This document shows positions 1-5,510 of a DNA stretch of 5,848 nt, in pieces; the stretch's first letter is position 1; the number at the start of each line of letters is the position of its first letter. The notes beneath the pieces were generated by a model, which had not been told where the DNA came from, made no database searches, and saw only the letters and a list, made by a program, of their open reading frames with translations. Both the position numbers and the translations under genes were made by a program. This DNA comes from Nitriliruptoraceae bacterium. GTDB taxonomy: Bacteria; Actinomycetota; Nitriliruptoria; Nitriliruptorales; Nitriliruptoraceae. The stretch is from assembly GCA_003554005.1 (NCBI GenBank), contig PWEU01000174.1, positions 1 through 5,848 of the forward strand, read 5' to 3'.

Positions 1-1
1 C

Positions 2-943
2 GTCCTCCACGCCACCATCAAGGAGGTGCTGGGCAGCCACGCGCAGCAGGCCGGTTCGCTGGTCACCCCTGGGCGCCTGCGTTTCGACTTCCCCCACTTC
101 GACCGGGTCTCCCGCGACGAACTCGAACTGCTCGAGCGCGTCGTCAACCGTCGCGTCGTCGCCGACCCCCACGTCCACACCGAGGTGCTGCCACTGGACG
201 AGGCCCGCGCGGCCGGCGCGGTGGCCAACTTCGGTGAGAAGTACGGCGAGGTGGTCCGGGTCGTCACGATCGGCGACTTCTCCAAGGAGCTGTGCGGGGG
301 CACGCACGTGCCCACCGGCGCCACCATCGGCACCATCACGGTCGTGCGCGAGGAGTCGATCGGCTCCAACACCCGCCGGATCGAGGCGCTGACCGGGGAG
401 GACGCCCTGACCTACCTCACCCACGAACGCCTCGTCGCCGAGGAGGTCGCCCGGCTCCTGGACGTGCCGACCGACCAGGCCGTCGTGCGGGTGGCGGGAC
501 TGATGGAGCGCCTCAAGGCGGCTGAGAAGGAGCTGGCTTCGGCCCGCGGCGCCGCGCTGTCCCAGGATGCGGCCCGGATCGCCGCCTCCGCGGATCGGGA
601 GGACGGCCTGGCGGTCGTCGTGCAGCGCGCCGATGGCGTCGCGATGGACGACCTGCGCCGTCTGGCCACGGAGATCCGGGGCCAGCTGGCCACCCGCGGC
701 ATCGTCGTGGTGGGCAGCGCGACCGAGGACGGCAAGGCCCAGCTGATCGCGGCCGTCACCGGCGACCTGGCGGACGCCGGGGTCGAGGCTCGCGCGATCC
801 TCCAGCCGGCAGCGCAGGTCGTCGGCGGCGGTGCCGGCGGCAAGGGTGACCTCGCCCAGGCCGGCGGCAAGCAGGGCGCCAAGCTCGACGAGGCCCTCCA
901 GGTGGCCGCTCGGGAAGCCCGTGCCGCGGGAGGTGCCGCGTGA
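2..943 (+). CDS. alaS: Alanyl-tRNA synthetase, C-terminal part (5' end outside window)
   Basis: This cytoplasmic enzyme charges tRNA-Ala with alanine; only the last 313 residues are in the window, against about 870-890 for the whole family member. The frame is open to the left edge and reads VLHATIKEVLGSH then QQAGSLV and RLRFDFPHF, the start of the AlaRS editing domain. The HxxxH half of the editing-site zinc motif should lie just left of the window. The other half is visible as CGGTH (Cys98 and His102 of the visible part), inside SKELCGGTHVPTG. A helical, probably coiled-coil segment follows (about 150-195). The C-terminal DHHA1/C-Ala domain has the glycine-rich VVGGGAGGKGD and DLAQAGG motif near residues 273-289. 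A GTG inside the frame at 26 is internal, not a start. The TGA stop overlaps the ruvX GTG by four bases. Identification is secure; nothing looks broken. Confidence 0.97.
   Translation, partial: VLHATIKEVLGSHAQQAGSLVTPGRLRFDFPHFDRVSRDELELLERVVNRRVVADPHVHTEVLPLDEARAAGAVANFGEKYGEVVRVVTIGDFSKELCGGTHVPTGATIGTITVVREESIGSNTRRIEALTGEDALTYLTHERLVAEEVARLLDVPTDQAVVRVAGLMERLKAAEKELASARGAALSQDAARIAASADREDGLAVVVQRADGVAMDDLRRLATEIRGQLATRGIVVVGSATEDGKAQLIAAVTGDLADAGVEARAILQPAAQVVGGGAGGKGDLAQAGGKQGAKLDEALQVAAREARAAGGAA
928..933 (+). promoter_or_regulatory. Shine-Dalgarno site for ruvX
   Basis: GGGAGG lies inside the last codons of alaS and ends six bases before the GTG at 940. It supports GTG 940 as the ruvX start, and therefore supports translation of the histidine-rich extension. 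No other canonical start codon is found in frame before the RuvX fold. Confidence 0.7.
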
Positions 944-1551
944 TCGCCGCCGGGCACGACGCCACCGAGCATCCCGCCGGGCACGACGCCGGGCACGGCG
1001 CCACCGGGCACGACGCCGGGCACGACGCCGGGCACGGCGCCGCCGAGCCGCCTCCCGAGCCCGCCGGGCACGACGCCACCGAGCATCCCGCCGGCCACGG
1101 CGATGCGCTGCCGCGCAGGGGTCGGCTGCTGGGGATCGACCTCGGCGAGGTGCGCATCGGCGTGGCCGTCAGCGACCCGGGGCAGGTGGTCGCCTCCCCG
1201 GCGGAGACGCTGCACGTGCCCCGTGACGCCGACGGTCCCGCGGTCGAGGCGCTGGCCGACGCCGCGGTCCGCCACGACGCCGCTGGGCTCGTGGTCGGCT
1301 ATCCGCGTACCCTGGAGGGTCGTGAGGGCCGCGCTGCCGGCCGTGCCCGCCGGTTCGCCGACGAGCTCCGCCGCCGCACCGGGTTGCCGGTGCTGCTGTG
1401 GGACGAGCGGTTCACCACCGTGGAGGCCGAACGGGTACTGCTCGAGGCCGACCTGTCGCGCGCCGACCGCAAGGACACGATCGACCGGGTCGCCGCCAGC
1501 GTTCTGTTGCAGGCGGTGCTCGAGGCCCAACGGCGACAGACCCACCACTGA
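940..1551 (+). CDS. ruvX: RuvX/YqgF family RNase H-fold protein with histidine-rich N-terminal extension
   Basis: RuvX/YqgF is a cytoplasmic RNase H-like protein linked in different bacteria to Holliday-junction resolution and to processing of the 16S rRNA 5' end. The fold begins near residue 59. GIDLGEVRIGVAVSD (65-79, Asp67) is the first acidic strand, VVGYPRTLEGREG (118-130) the central motif, and DERFTTVEAE (155-164) with Asp182 in RKDTIDRVAAS the remaining conserved acidic sites. The product is 203 residues, whereas the family usually has about 135-160. The excess is residues 1-58, built from AGHDA, GHG and TEHP units with ten His. GTG 940 overlaps the alaS stop (GTGA) and has a good GGGAGG site. 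No ATG, GTG or TTG follows in frame until GTG 1150, which lies inside the first core motif, so the extension must be translated unless CTG (1108, 1126 or 1129) is used. The core assignment is secure; a metal-binding role for the tail is inference. Confidence 0.93.
   Translation: MIAAGHDATEHPAGHDAGHGATGHDAGHDAGHGAAEPPPEPAGHDATEHPAGHGDALPRRGRLLGIDLGEVRIGVAVSDPGQVVASPAETLHVPRDADGPAVEALADAAVRHDAAGLVVGYPRTLEGREGRAAGRARRFADELRRRTGLPVLLWDERFTTVEAERVLLEADLSRADRKDTIDRVAASVLLQAVLEAQRRQTHH
947..1094 (+). repeat. In-frame G+C-rich repeat array coding GHDA/GHG units, bounded by a 34-bp perfect direct repeat
   Basis: A 34-base sequence at 947-980 recurs without mismatch at 1061-1094 and encodes AGHDATEHPA plus part of a Gly codon. 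Between the copies the unit gccgggcacgac and its variant with ggc in place of gac are tandemly repeated in 12-base steps. A short non-repeat AEPPPEP linker (about 1039-1062) separates this from the second long copy. All units keep the ruvX reading frame, being multiples of three. The array is coding repeat, not CRISPR: there are no unique spacers. Replication slippage or recombination between the 34-bp copies (114 bases apart, 38 codons) would keep the frame. Confidence 0.9.
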
Positions 1552-1572
1552 CCCAGGCACGACGCAGGAGCA

Positions 1573-1592
1573 CCGGTCCGTTCGCGGACCGG
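1573..1592 (+). promoter_or_regulatory. Perfect 8-bp hairpin with TTCG loop between ruvX and mltG
   Basis: The arms ccggtccg (1573-1580) and cggaccgg (1585-1592) are exact reverse complements around the four-base loop TTCG. The hairpin starts 21 bases after the ruvX stop and ends 16 bases before the mltG Shine-Dalgarno site. No T-tract follows, so it is not a classical intrinsic terminator. An RNA-processing or stability element, or an attenuating structure setting the ratio of upstream to downstream message, would fit. The loop is closed by G-C rather than the extra-stable C(UUCG)G arrangement. The structure is seen; the role is inferred. Confidence 0.6.
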
Positions 1593-1608
1593 CTGCGCAG
1601 GACGGAAC

Positions 1609-1614
1609 AGGAGG
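1609..1614 (+). promoter_or_regulatory. Shine-Dalgarno site for mltG
   Basis: AGGAGG ends seven bases before GTG 1622. The mltG frame is open far upstream through ruvX, so this site is what fixes the start at 1622. Confidence 0.8.
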
Positions 1615-1621
1615 CCACAGG

Positions 1622-2743
1622 GTGCGCTTGAGTCGGGGCTCGCGGTGGTTCCTGGCCTTCGGCATGCTCTTGGTCGCTGGGCTGGCCGCCGGCATCTGGT
1701 ACCTCGACACCGAGGTGTTCGACGATCCCGTCGAGCCTGGGCAGCCCGTGGACTACACCGTCCAGCGCGGCGCATCGGTGCGCTTCGTCGGCGACGAGCT
1801 GGTGGAACTGGGCGTGGTCCGCAGCTCCTTCCGGTTCCGCACCGCCGCCGAGGACGCGGAGCTGGACGCGGTGCTGCAGCCGGGACAGTTCGAGCTCGAG
1901 ACCGGCATGAGCCACGAGGAAGCGGTCGCGGTCCTGGCCGCCGGTCCACTGGCGCCACCGAGCATCGTCTTCACCGTCCCCGAGGGCCTGACCGTGGCGC
2001 AGACCCTGGAGCGCCTGGCCGAGCAGTTCCCGGCCCACGAGGTCGAGGACTACGAGGAGGTGCTGGAGGCCCGGCGCGCGGTGGACCTCGAGGACGAGGA
2101 CGTGTCCTTCGCGGGGCTGCTGCGCATCCCGGAGGGGGTCCCCGACCCGGCCGGTGTGGACCCCGAGCTGGAGGCCTTCGAGGGCCTGCTGTGGCCCCAG
2201 ACCTACGAGGTGGAGGACACCGCGACGGCGCAGCAGGTGCTCCAGCGGATGATCGGCCAGCTGGACGTGGAGCTCGCTGCGGTCCCCGACGAGCTACGCG
2301 AGGGCGTCGAGGACGACGAGGTGTACCGCCTGCTCATCAAGGCCAGCCTGATCGAGCGCGAGACCCGGGTCGACGAGGAACGGCGCGTGGTCGCCGGTGT
2401 GATCCAGAACCGCCTCGACGAGGACATGCGGCTGCAGATCGACGCCACCGTGGTGTACGCGCTGGGAGGCGGGCCCCGGGACATCGTGCTGTTCGAGGAC
2501 CTGGAGCTCGAGAGCCCCTACAACACCTACCTGATCGATGGACTCCCACCCACCCCGATCAGCGGGGTGGGGACCGCCTCCTTCCGGGCCGCCTTCGACC
2601 CTGCGGACACCGACTTCCTCTTCTACGTCCTCGCACCCGAGTGCGACGGCAGCCACGTGTTCGCGGAGGACTTCGAGGAGCACCAGGCCAACGTCGCGGA
2701 CTTCCGCGAGAACAACCGGTGCCAGGACGACCAGATCGGCTGA
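1622..2743 (+). CDS. mltG: Endolytic peptidoglycan transglycosylase MltG (YceG-like)
   Basis: MltG is a membrane-anchored endolytic transglycosylase that cuts nascent glycan strands and is thought to set their length outside the cell membrane. The 373-residue product starts with a short basic stretch and one hydrophobic segment (about 9-28, WFLAFGMLLVAGLAAGIWYL). A LysM-like region follows (about 41-85), then the YceG domain. FEGLLWPQTYE, ASLIERET (241-248; Glu245 is the likely catalytic residue), the NRLDEDMRLQIDATVVYALG stretch and YNTYLIDGLPPTPI (300-313) are diagnostic. The family commonly has GLPPGPI, so Thr311 replaces Gly. The end reads CDGSHVFAEDFEEHQANV. The only two cysteines, 341 and 367, lie near the C-terminus on the outer face. 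The middle is strongly acidic. GTG 1622 is chosen because AGGAGG precedes it and translation from there places the membrane segment at the terminus. aroE follows after three bases. Confidence 0.95.
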   Translation: MRLSRGSRWFLAFGMLLVAGLAAGIWYLDTEVFDDPVEPGQPVDYTVQRGASVRFVGDELVELGVVRSSFRFRTAAEDAELDAVLQPGQFELETGMSHEEAVAVLAAGPLAPPSIVFTVPEGLTVAQTLERLAEQFPAHEVEDYEEVLEARRAVDLEDEDVSFAGLLRIPEGVPDPAGVDPELEAFEGLLWPQTYEVEDTATAQQVLQRMIGQLDVELAAVPDELREGVEDDEVYRLLIKASLIERETRVDEERRVVAGVIQNRLDEDMRLQIDATVVYALGGGPRDIVLFEDLELESPYNTYLIDGLPPTPISGVGTASFRAAFDPADTDFLFYVLAPECDGSHVFAEDFEEHQANVADFRENNRCQDDQIG

Positions 2744-2746
2744 TCG

Positions 2747-3640
2747 GTGACCTTCGAGGTGTCCACGTCCTGGCCCACCGCCAGCACCCGGATCGTCGTC
2801 CTGCTCGGCTGGCCCGCGCGACACTCCCTGTCGCCGCAGCTGCACAACGCGGCCTTCCGCGTCGACGGCCTCGACCTCGTCTACCTCGCCGTCCCGACCC
2901 CGCCGGCGGCCGTCCACGACGTCGTCGCGGCCCTCGGTGCCATCGAGGTGGTCGGCGCCAACGTCACCGTGCCCCACAAGCGGGCCGTGGTCGAGGGCTG
3001 CGACGTCCTCACCGAGGAGGCACGGCTGGTCGGTGCGGTCAACACCCTGCACTGGACCGAGGACGGCCTCGTCGGTGACAACACCGACGCCCGTGGGCTC
3101 GGTGACGCCCTGACCGCGGACCTGGCACCAGCACCGGGGGAGCGGTGGGTGCTGTTCGGCACCGGTGGCGCGGCCCGGGCGGCGGCGGTGGCGCTCGGGC
3201 GACTGGCGGGGGCGGTCACCGTCGTCGGACGTCGCCAGACCGCTGCCGAGGAGGTCGCCGACCTGGCGGCACGCACGGGCGCCGCGGACATCGAGGTGGT
3301 GCTCACCGACCAGGGGGAGCGGCTCGCGGCCGCGGCCTCGGCCGCGCGCACCGTCGTCAACGCGACCCCGCTCGGGATGGGTGGGCAAGCGCTGCCGGCG
3401 CCGTTGATGGCCCTGCGTGCCGACCAGGTCGCCTACGACCTGGTGTACGACCCAGCGGTGACGCCGTTCCTGGCCGCCGCTCGGGCACGGGGCGCGGCCG
3501 GCTACCACGGGCTCGGGATGCTGGTGGGCCAGGCCGCGGTCAGCTACGAGCGTTGGACAGGGCGGCCAGCTCCGAGGACGACGATGCACGAGGCCGCTAC
3601 CGCCGCGCTCGCGGCCCGCCAGCAGCCGCAGCGCCCGTAA
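2747..3640 (+). CDS. aroE: Shikimate dehydrogenase (NADP+)
   Basis: This cytoplasmic enzyme reduces 3-dehydroshikimate to shikimate in the chorismate pathway. The product is 297 residues, slightly above the usual 270-290. The N-terminal substrate domain shows HSLSPQLHNAAF with shikimate-contacting Ser27 and Ser29, NVTVPHK with catalytic Lys78, GAVNT (Asn99), and DNTDARG with catalytic Asp114. The Rossmann domain carries FGTGGAARA (137-145), then VVGRRQT (159-165) where many relatives have an NRT motif; the two arginines could still contact the NADP phosphate. NATPLGMG, YDLVYDP and GMLVGQAAVSYERWTG complete the family pattern. The GTG start lies three bases after the mltG stop, in the same frame, with no good Shine-Dalgarno site close by, which suggests translational coupling. 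GTG 2759 is a possible alternative start. The last dozen residues (AALAARQQPQRP) are non-conserved. Confidence 0.95.
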   Translation: MTFEVSTSWPTASTRIVVLLGWPARHSLSPQLHNAAFRVDGLDLVYLAVPTPPAAVHDVVAALGAIEVVGANVTVPHKRAVVEGCDVLTEEARLVGAVNTLHWTEDGLVGDNTDARGLGDALTADLAPAPGERWVLFGTGGAARAAAVALGRLAGAVTVVGRRQTAAEEVADLAARTGAADIEVVLTDQGERLAAAASAARTVVNATPLGMGGQALPAPLMALRADQVAYDLVYDPAVTPFLAAARARGAAGYHGLGMLVGQAAVSYERWTGRPAPRTTMHEAATAALAARQQPQRP

Positions 3641-3641
3641 G

Positions 3642-3700
3642 CCTCGGCCGGCCTCGCCCATCGCGCCCGTCGACCTCGGCCGCTTCGCCCATCGCGGCCG
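3642..3700 (+). repeat. Imperfect two-copy direct repeat downstream of aroE
   Basis: The sequence cctcggccg-c-tcgcccatcgcg appears at 3642-3669 and again at 3674-3700, differing by one single-base gap and two substitutions. It begins immediately after the aroE TAA. It could be a duplicated protein-binding site or a slippage product; the sequence does not decide between them. Confidence 0.65.
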
Positions 3701-3772
3701 CCAGGCGCTTGCCTCAAGTGCCACAGCTGCCACGCCGATGGCTGGGGGGACGCACCCCAAACCGCCGTCCGC

Positions 3773-3789
3773 GACGTGACGACCACGTC
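3773..3789. promoter_or_regulatory. Inverted repeat GACGTG-N5-CACGTC, possible operator
   Basis: Two perfect 6-base half-sites face each other across ACGAC, 40 bases before the Roadblock ATG. The dyad could be a binding site for a dimeric regulator or a small RNA hairpin (6-bp stem, five-base loop). In DNA this rich in G+C a 6-bp dyad can occur by chance, so confidence is low. Confidence 0.3.
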
Positions 3790-3816
3790 CGGCCGCGGCG
3801 TGCCGAGGGTGCCACC

Positions 3817-3822
3817 GAGGAG
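3817..3822 (+). promoter_or_regulatory. Shine-Dalgarno site for the Roadblock/LC7 gene
   Basis: GAGGAG ends six bases before ATG 3829. The frame is open far upstream through aroE, so this site and the position of the domain fix the start at 3829. Confidence 0.75.
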
Positions 3823-3828
3823 CCCACG

Positions 3829-4413
3829 ATGAACGCGAGCAGCGAGTCGCGAGCCGGCCGGATGGCGTCGGCGCTTGACGGCTTCGTGCGCAGCTCGCCG
3901 GACATCGTCGCTGCGGCGGTGGTCTCCTTCGACGGCCTGCCCATGGCCAGCGCCCTGCCCCCCGACATGCCGGAGGACCGGCTGGGCGCGATGAGCGCCG
4001 CGCTGCTCGCCCTCGGTGAGCAGGCGATGTTCAGCCTGGGGCGGGGGCGACTGCACCAGGTGTTCGTGGAGGGAGAGCACGGGTTCGTGTTCCTCATGAG
4101 CGCCGAGGACCAGGCTGTCCTCGCAGCCGTCGCCACCCGCGAGGCCAAGATCGGCTTCATGCTCTACGAGTTGCGGCGCACAGCCACTGCCGTCGGCACC
4201 GCGCTGCGTGCGTCGGGGCCGGTTGACGGGGCGGTCCATCGTTCGCCGCCCCCGCCCAGCCAGCCACCACCGCCGGGCCCACCGCCGGGCCCACCGCCGG
4301 GCCCACCGCCGGGACGAACGCCCTGGCGCGATCCGGAGCAGGTCCACAACGCACACGACGATGTCGGCGTCCTCCTCGGTGAGCGGGCCGGCCGTGATGG
4401 AAGGAAGAGATGA
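3829..4413 (+). CDS. Roadblock/LC7 domain protein with PPPG-repeat C-terminal tail
   Basis: Roadblock/LC7 proteins are small cytoplasmic dimers that usually act with Ras-like GTPases; MglB, the partner of the polarity GTPase MglA, is the best-known bacterial case. The domain spans about residues 12-126. It shows ALDGFVRSSPDIVAAAVVSFDG, then the helix DRLGAMSAALLALGEQA (51-66), the strands RLHQVFVEGEHGFVFLM (74-90) and LAAVATREAKIGFMLYELRR (98-117). A proline tail follows: SPPPPSQ, four PPPG units (147-162) and a 32-residue charged end. The product is 194 residues, longer than a bare domain (about 120) because of the tail. The start has a good GAGGAG site. The stop overlaps the next gene as ATGA, so production with the PATAN-domain protein is probably coupled. 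The domain call is firm; the exact partner and process are inferred from neighbours. Confidence 0.88.
   Translation: MNASSESRAGRMASALDGFVRSSPDIVAAAVVSFDGLPMASALPPDMPEDRLGAMSAALLALGEQAMFSLGRGRLHQVFVEGEHGFVFLMSAEDQAVLAAVATREAKIGFMLYELRRTATAVGTALRASGPVDGAVHRSPPPPSQPPPPGPPPGPPPGPPPGRTPWRDPEQVHNAHDDVGVLLGERAGRDGRKR
4269..4313 (+). repeat. 12-bp tandem repeat coding PPPG units
   Basis: The unit accgccgggccc is repeated perfectly three times and then for nine more bases (3.75 copies). In the Roadblock frame it gives PPPG units (residues 147-162). Copy number changes by slippage would add or remove four residues without shifting the frame. Confidence 0.9.
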
Positions 4414-5510
4414 TGGGGATGCTCGCTGGTGATCTGACCCTGTTCCCGCTGTCGGACGTCCTCCGGCTGCTGGCGACCACGTCCAAGACCGGGGCGCTCG
4501 ACGTCCTCAGCGATGCTGGCCAGGGCCGCGTCGAGGTGGTCGAGGGCCGGCTGCGCGCGGCGACGGCTGACCGCTACCGCGCCGGTCTGGCGCGGCGGCT
4601 GCTCGGTTCCGGGGCGGTGGACGCCGACACGCTGCTGGCCCTCCACGAGGGCACGGTCTCGCTGCTCACCGACCGCCAGCTGGCCGAACGTCTCGTCAGC
4701 GGCGATCACCTCGGCTCCGACGAGGTGGCCGCATCCCTGCGGGAGCACACGATCGACGCGGTCCTCGAGCTCGTGCGGACACCTGACGGCTCCTTCCGGT
4801 TCGAGGGCCTCGAGGCCCCGGAGACCGACGCGGAAGCCCTCGCGATCCCGGTCGAGGAGCTACTGGAGGAGGTGGAACGCCGCGCCCGGGAGATGGACGA
4901 GCTCGAGACCGCGAGCGTGCCACCCAGCGCGGTCGTGACCGTCGTCGGCCCCGAGGACGCGCAGACCGCGGTCAGCGCCGACGGTTGGCAGCTGCTCGGT
5001 CTCATCGATGGCCACCGCACCGTCGCCGACCTGGTGGAGCTCCGCGGCTGCGGGGCCTACGACACGCATCGACGCCTCGCCGAACTGCTCCAGTCCGGAG
5101 TGGTGGTGACCGCGGACCGACGCGGTGGCACCCCGGTCCAGCGGATCGTCGACGGCCACGAGGCGATCTCGCAGCTCGAGGCCCAACGCAACGCGGTGCC
5201 GACGCGTGACCCGGAGCGCACCACGACAGCCGTGCGTGAACCGGAACGTGCCACACCGCCCGTGCCGGTGCCCGCACCCGTGCCTCCCGCAGCTGAGGCT
5301 GCCACCTCGGAGGAGGCCCCTGACGAGGAGCCGGCCACCGCGTCGGTGTTCGGGCCCGCACCGGCCCCCCCGGCCCACCCCGAGCGCGCCGAGCAGCAGG
5401 GCAGCCTGACGCCCCTCGCCACCGGTGACGACGACCGGGAGGACCACGAGCCCGACGTCGACGATGACGCGCTGCGCCGGCTGATCAACGGCGTGGAGAC
5501 GCTGCGATGA
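4410..5510 (+). CDS. DUF4388/PATAN domain protein with winged-helix-like module and acidic tail
   Basis: The start MLAGDLTLFPLSDVLRLLATTSKTGALDVL is the pattern of DUF4388 (PATAN) domains, which occur in bacterial signalling and gliding or pilus-linked proteins and appear to mediate protein interactions. The N-terminal region runs to about residue 170, with a helical end (IPVEELLEEVERRAREMDELE). A second module at about 191-235 (DGWQLLGLIDGHRTVADLVE to LLQSGVVVTADRR) resembles the winged-helix-like segment often found in DUF4388 proteins. A Pro/Ala/Glu-rich linker (about 270-335) leads to an acidic stretch and a final helix, DDALRRLINGVETLR (352-366). No enzyme motif, membrane segment or signal peptide is seen. 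ATG 4410 overlaps the Roadblock stop (ATGA); ATG 4413 sits at a better distance (seven bases) from AAGGA at 4401-4405, so the true start may be one codon later. Function is inferred from the domain and neighbours. Confidence 0.82.
   Translation: MMGMLAGDLTLFPLSDVLRLLATTSKTGALDVLSDAGQGRVEVVEGRLRAATADRYRAGLARRLLGSGAVDADTLLALHEGTVSLLTDRQLAERLVSGDHLGSDEVAASLREHTIDAVLELVRTPDGSFRFEGLEAPETDAEALAIPVEELLEEVERRAREMDELETASVPPSAVVTVVGPEDAQTAVSADGWQLLGLIDGHRTVADLVELRGCGAYDTHRRLAELLQSGVVVTADRRGGTPVQRIVDGHEAISQLEAQRNAVPTRDPERTTTAVREPERATPPVPVPAPVPPAAEAATSEEAPDEEPATASVFGPAPAPPAHPERAEQQGSLTPLATGDDDREDHEPDVDDDALRRLINGVETLR

Larger units (their letters stand above)
3641..3828 (+). other. Intergenic region between aroE and the Roadblock gene, probable transcription boundary
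   Basis: This 188-base stretch is the only gap above 100 bases in the window. It contains an imperfect direct repeat, a short inverted repeat, a 5-bp tgggg/cccca stem (3743-3759, seven-base loop) and the Roadblock Shine-Dalgarno site. No T-tract terminator is present. A TTGCCT at 3709-3714 could pass for a -35 box, but no convincing -10 follows at 16-18 bases, so no promoter is called. An ATG at 3738 opens only 13 codons. Confidence 0.6.

Noticed and set aside
947..1094. CRISPR-like array
   Set aside because: Repeats are adjacent or separated by further repeat sequence rather than unique equal-length spacers, and they stay in the ruvX reading frame.
1573..1592. Rho-independent terminator
   Set aside because: The stem is perfect but is followed by gctgcgcag with no T-run, and mltG begins 30 bases later with its own ribosome site.
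1103..1621. N-terminal extension of mltG back to ATG 1103
   Set aside because: That would bury the membrane segment behind about 173 arginine-rich, family-less residues overlapping ruvX. GTG 1622 has an ideal AGGAGG site and puts the membrane anchor at the terminus.
412..1710. Long minus-strand open frame opposite alaS, ruvX and the start of mltG
   Set aside because: Long antisense frames are expected in DNA this rich in G+C. The predicted product is low-complexity (PGVVPG-type repeats mirroring the ruvX array) and matches no family, while the + strand carries clear conserved motifs.
3709..3740. Sigma-70-type promoter with TTGCCT as -35
   Set aside because: No acceptable -10 hexamer is found 16-18 bases downstream; in G+C-rich DNA the single box is not enough.
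2294..3760. Long minus-strand open frame opposite mltG and aroE
   Set aside because: It is the complement shadow of two well-identified genes, with no recognisable domain and no plausible ribosome site.
3733..3760. Cyclic di-GMP-I riboswitch fragments (words resembling GGGACGCA and GCCGATGG before the Roadblock gene)
   Set aside because: The words are in the wrong order, GACGCA is not followed by AAGCC, and no matching P1 helix or tetraloop receptor could be traced. A covariance-model scan with RF01051 would settle it.
3738..3779. Leader peptide from ATG 3738
   Set aside because: It has only 13 codons and no ribosome site, and shows no run of regulatory codons.
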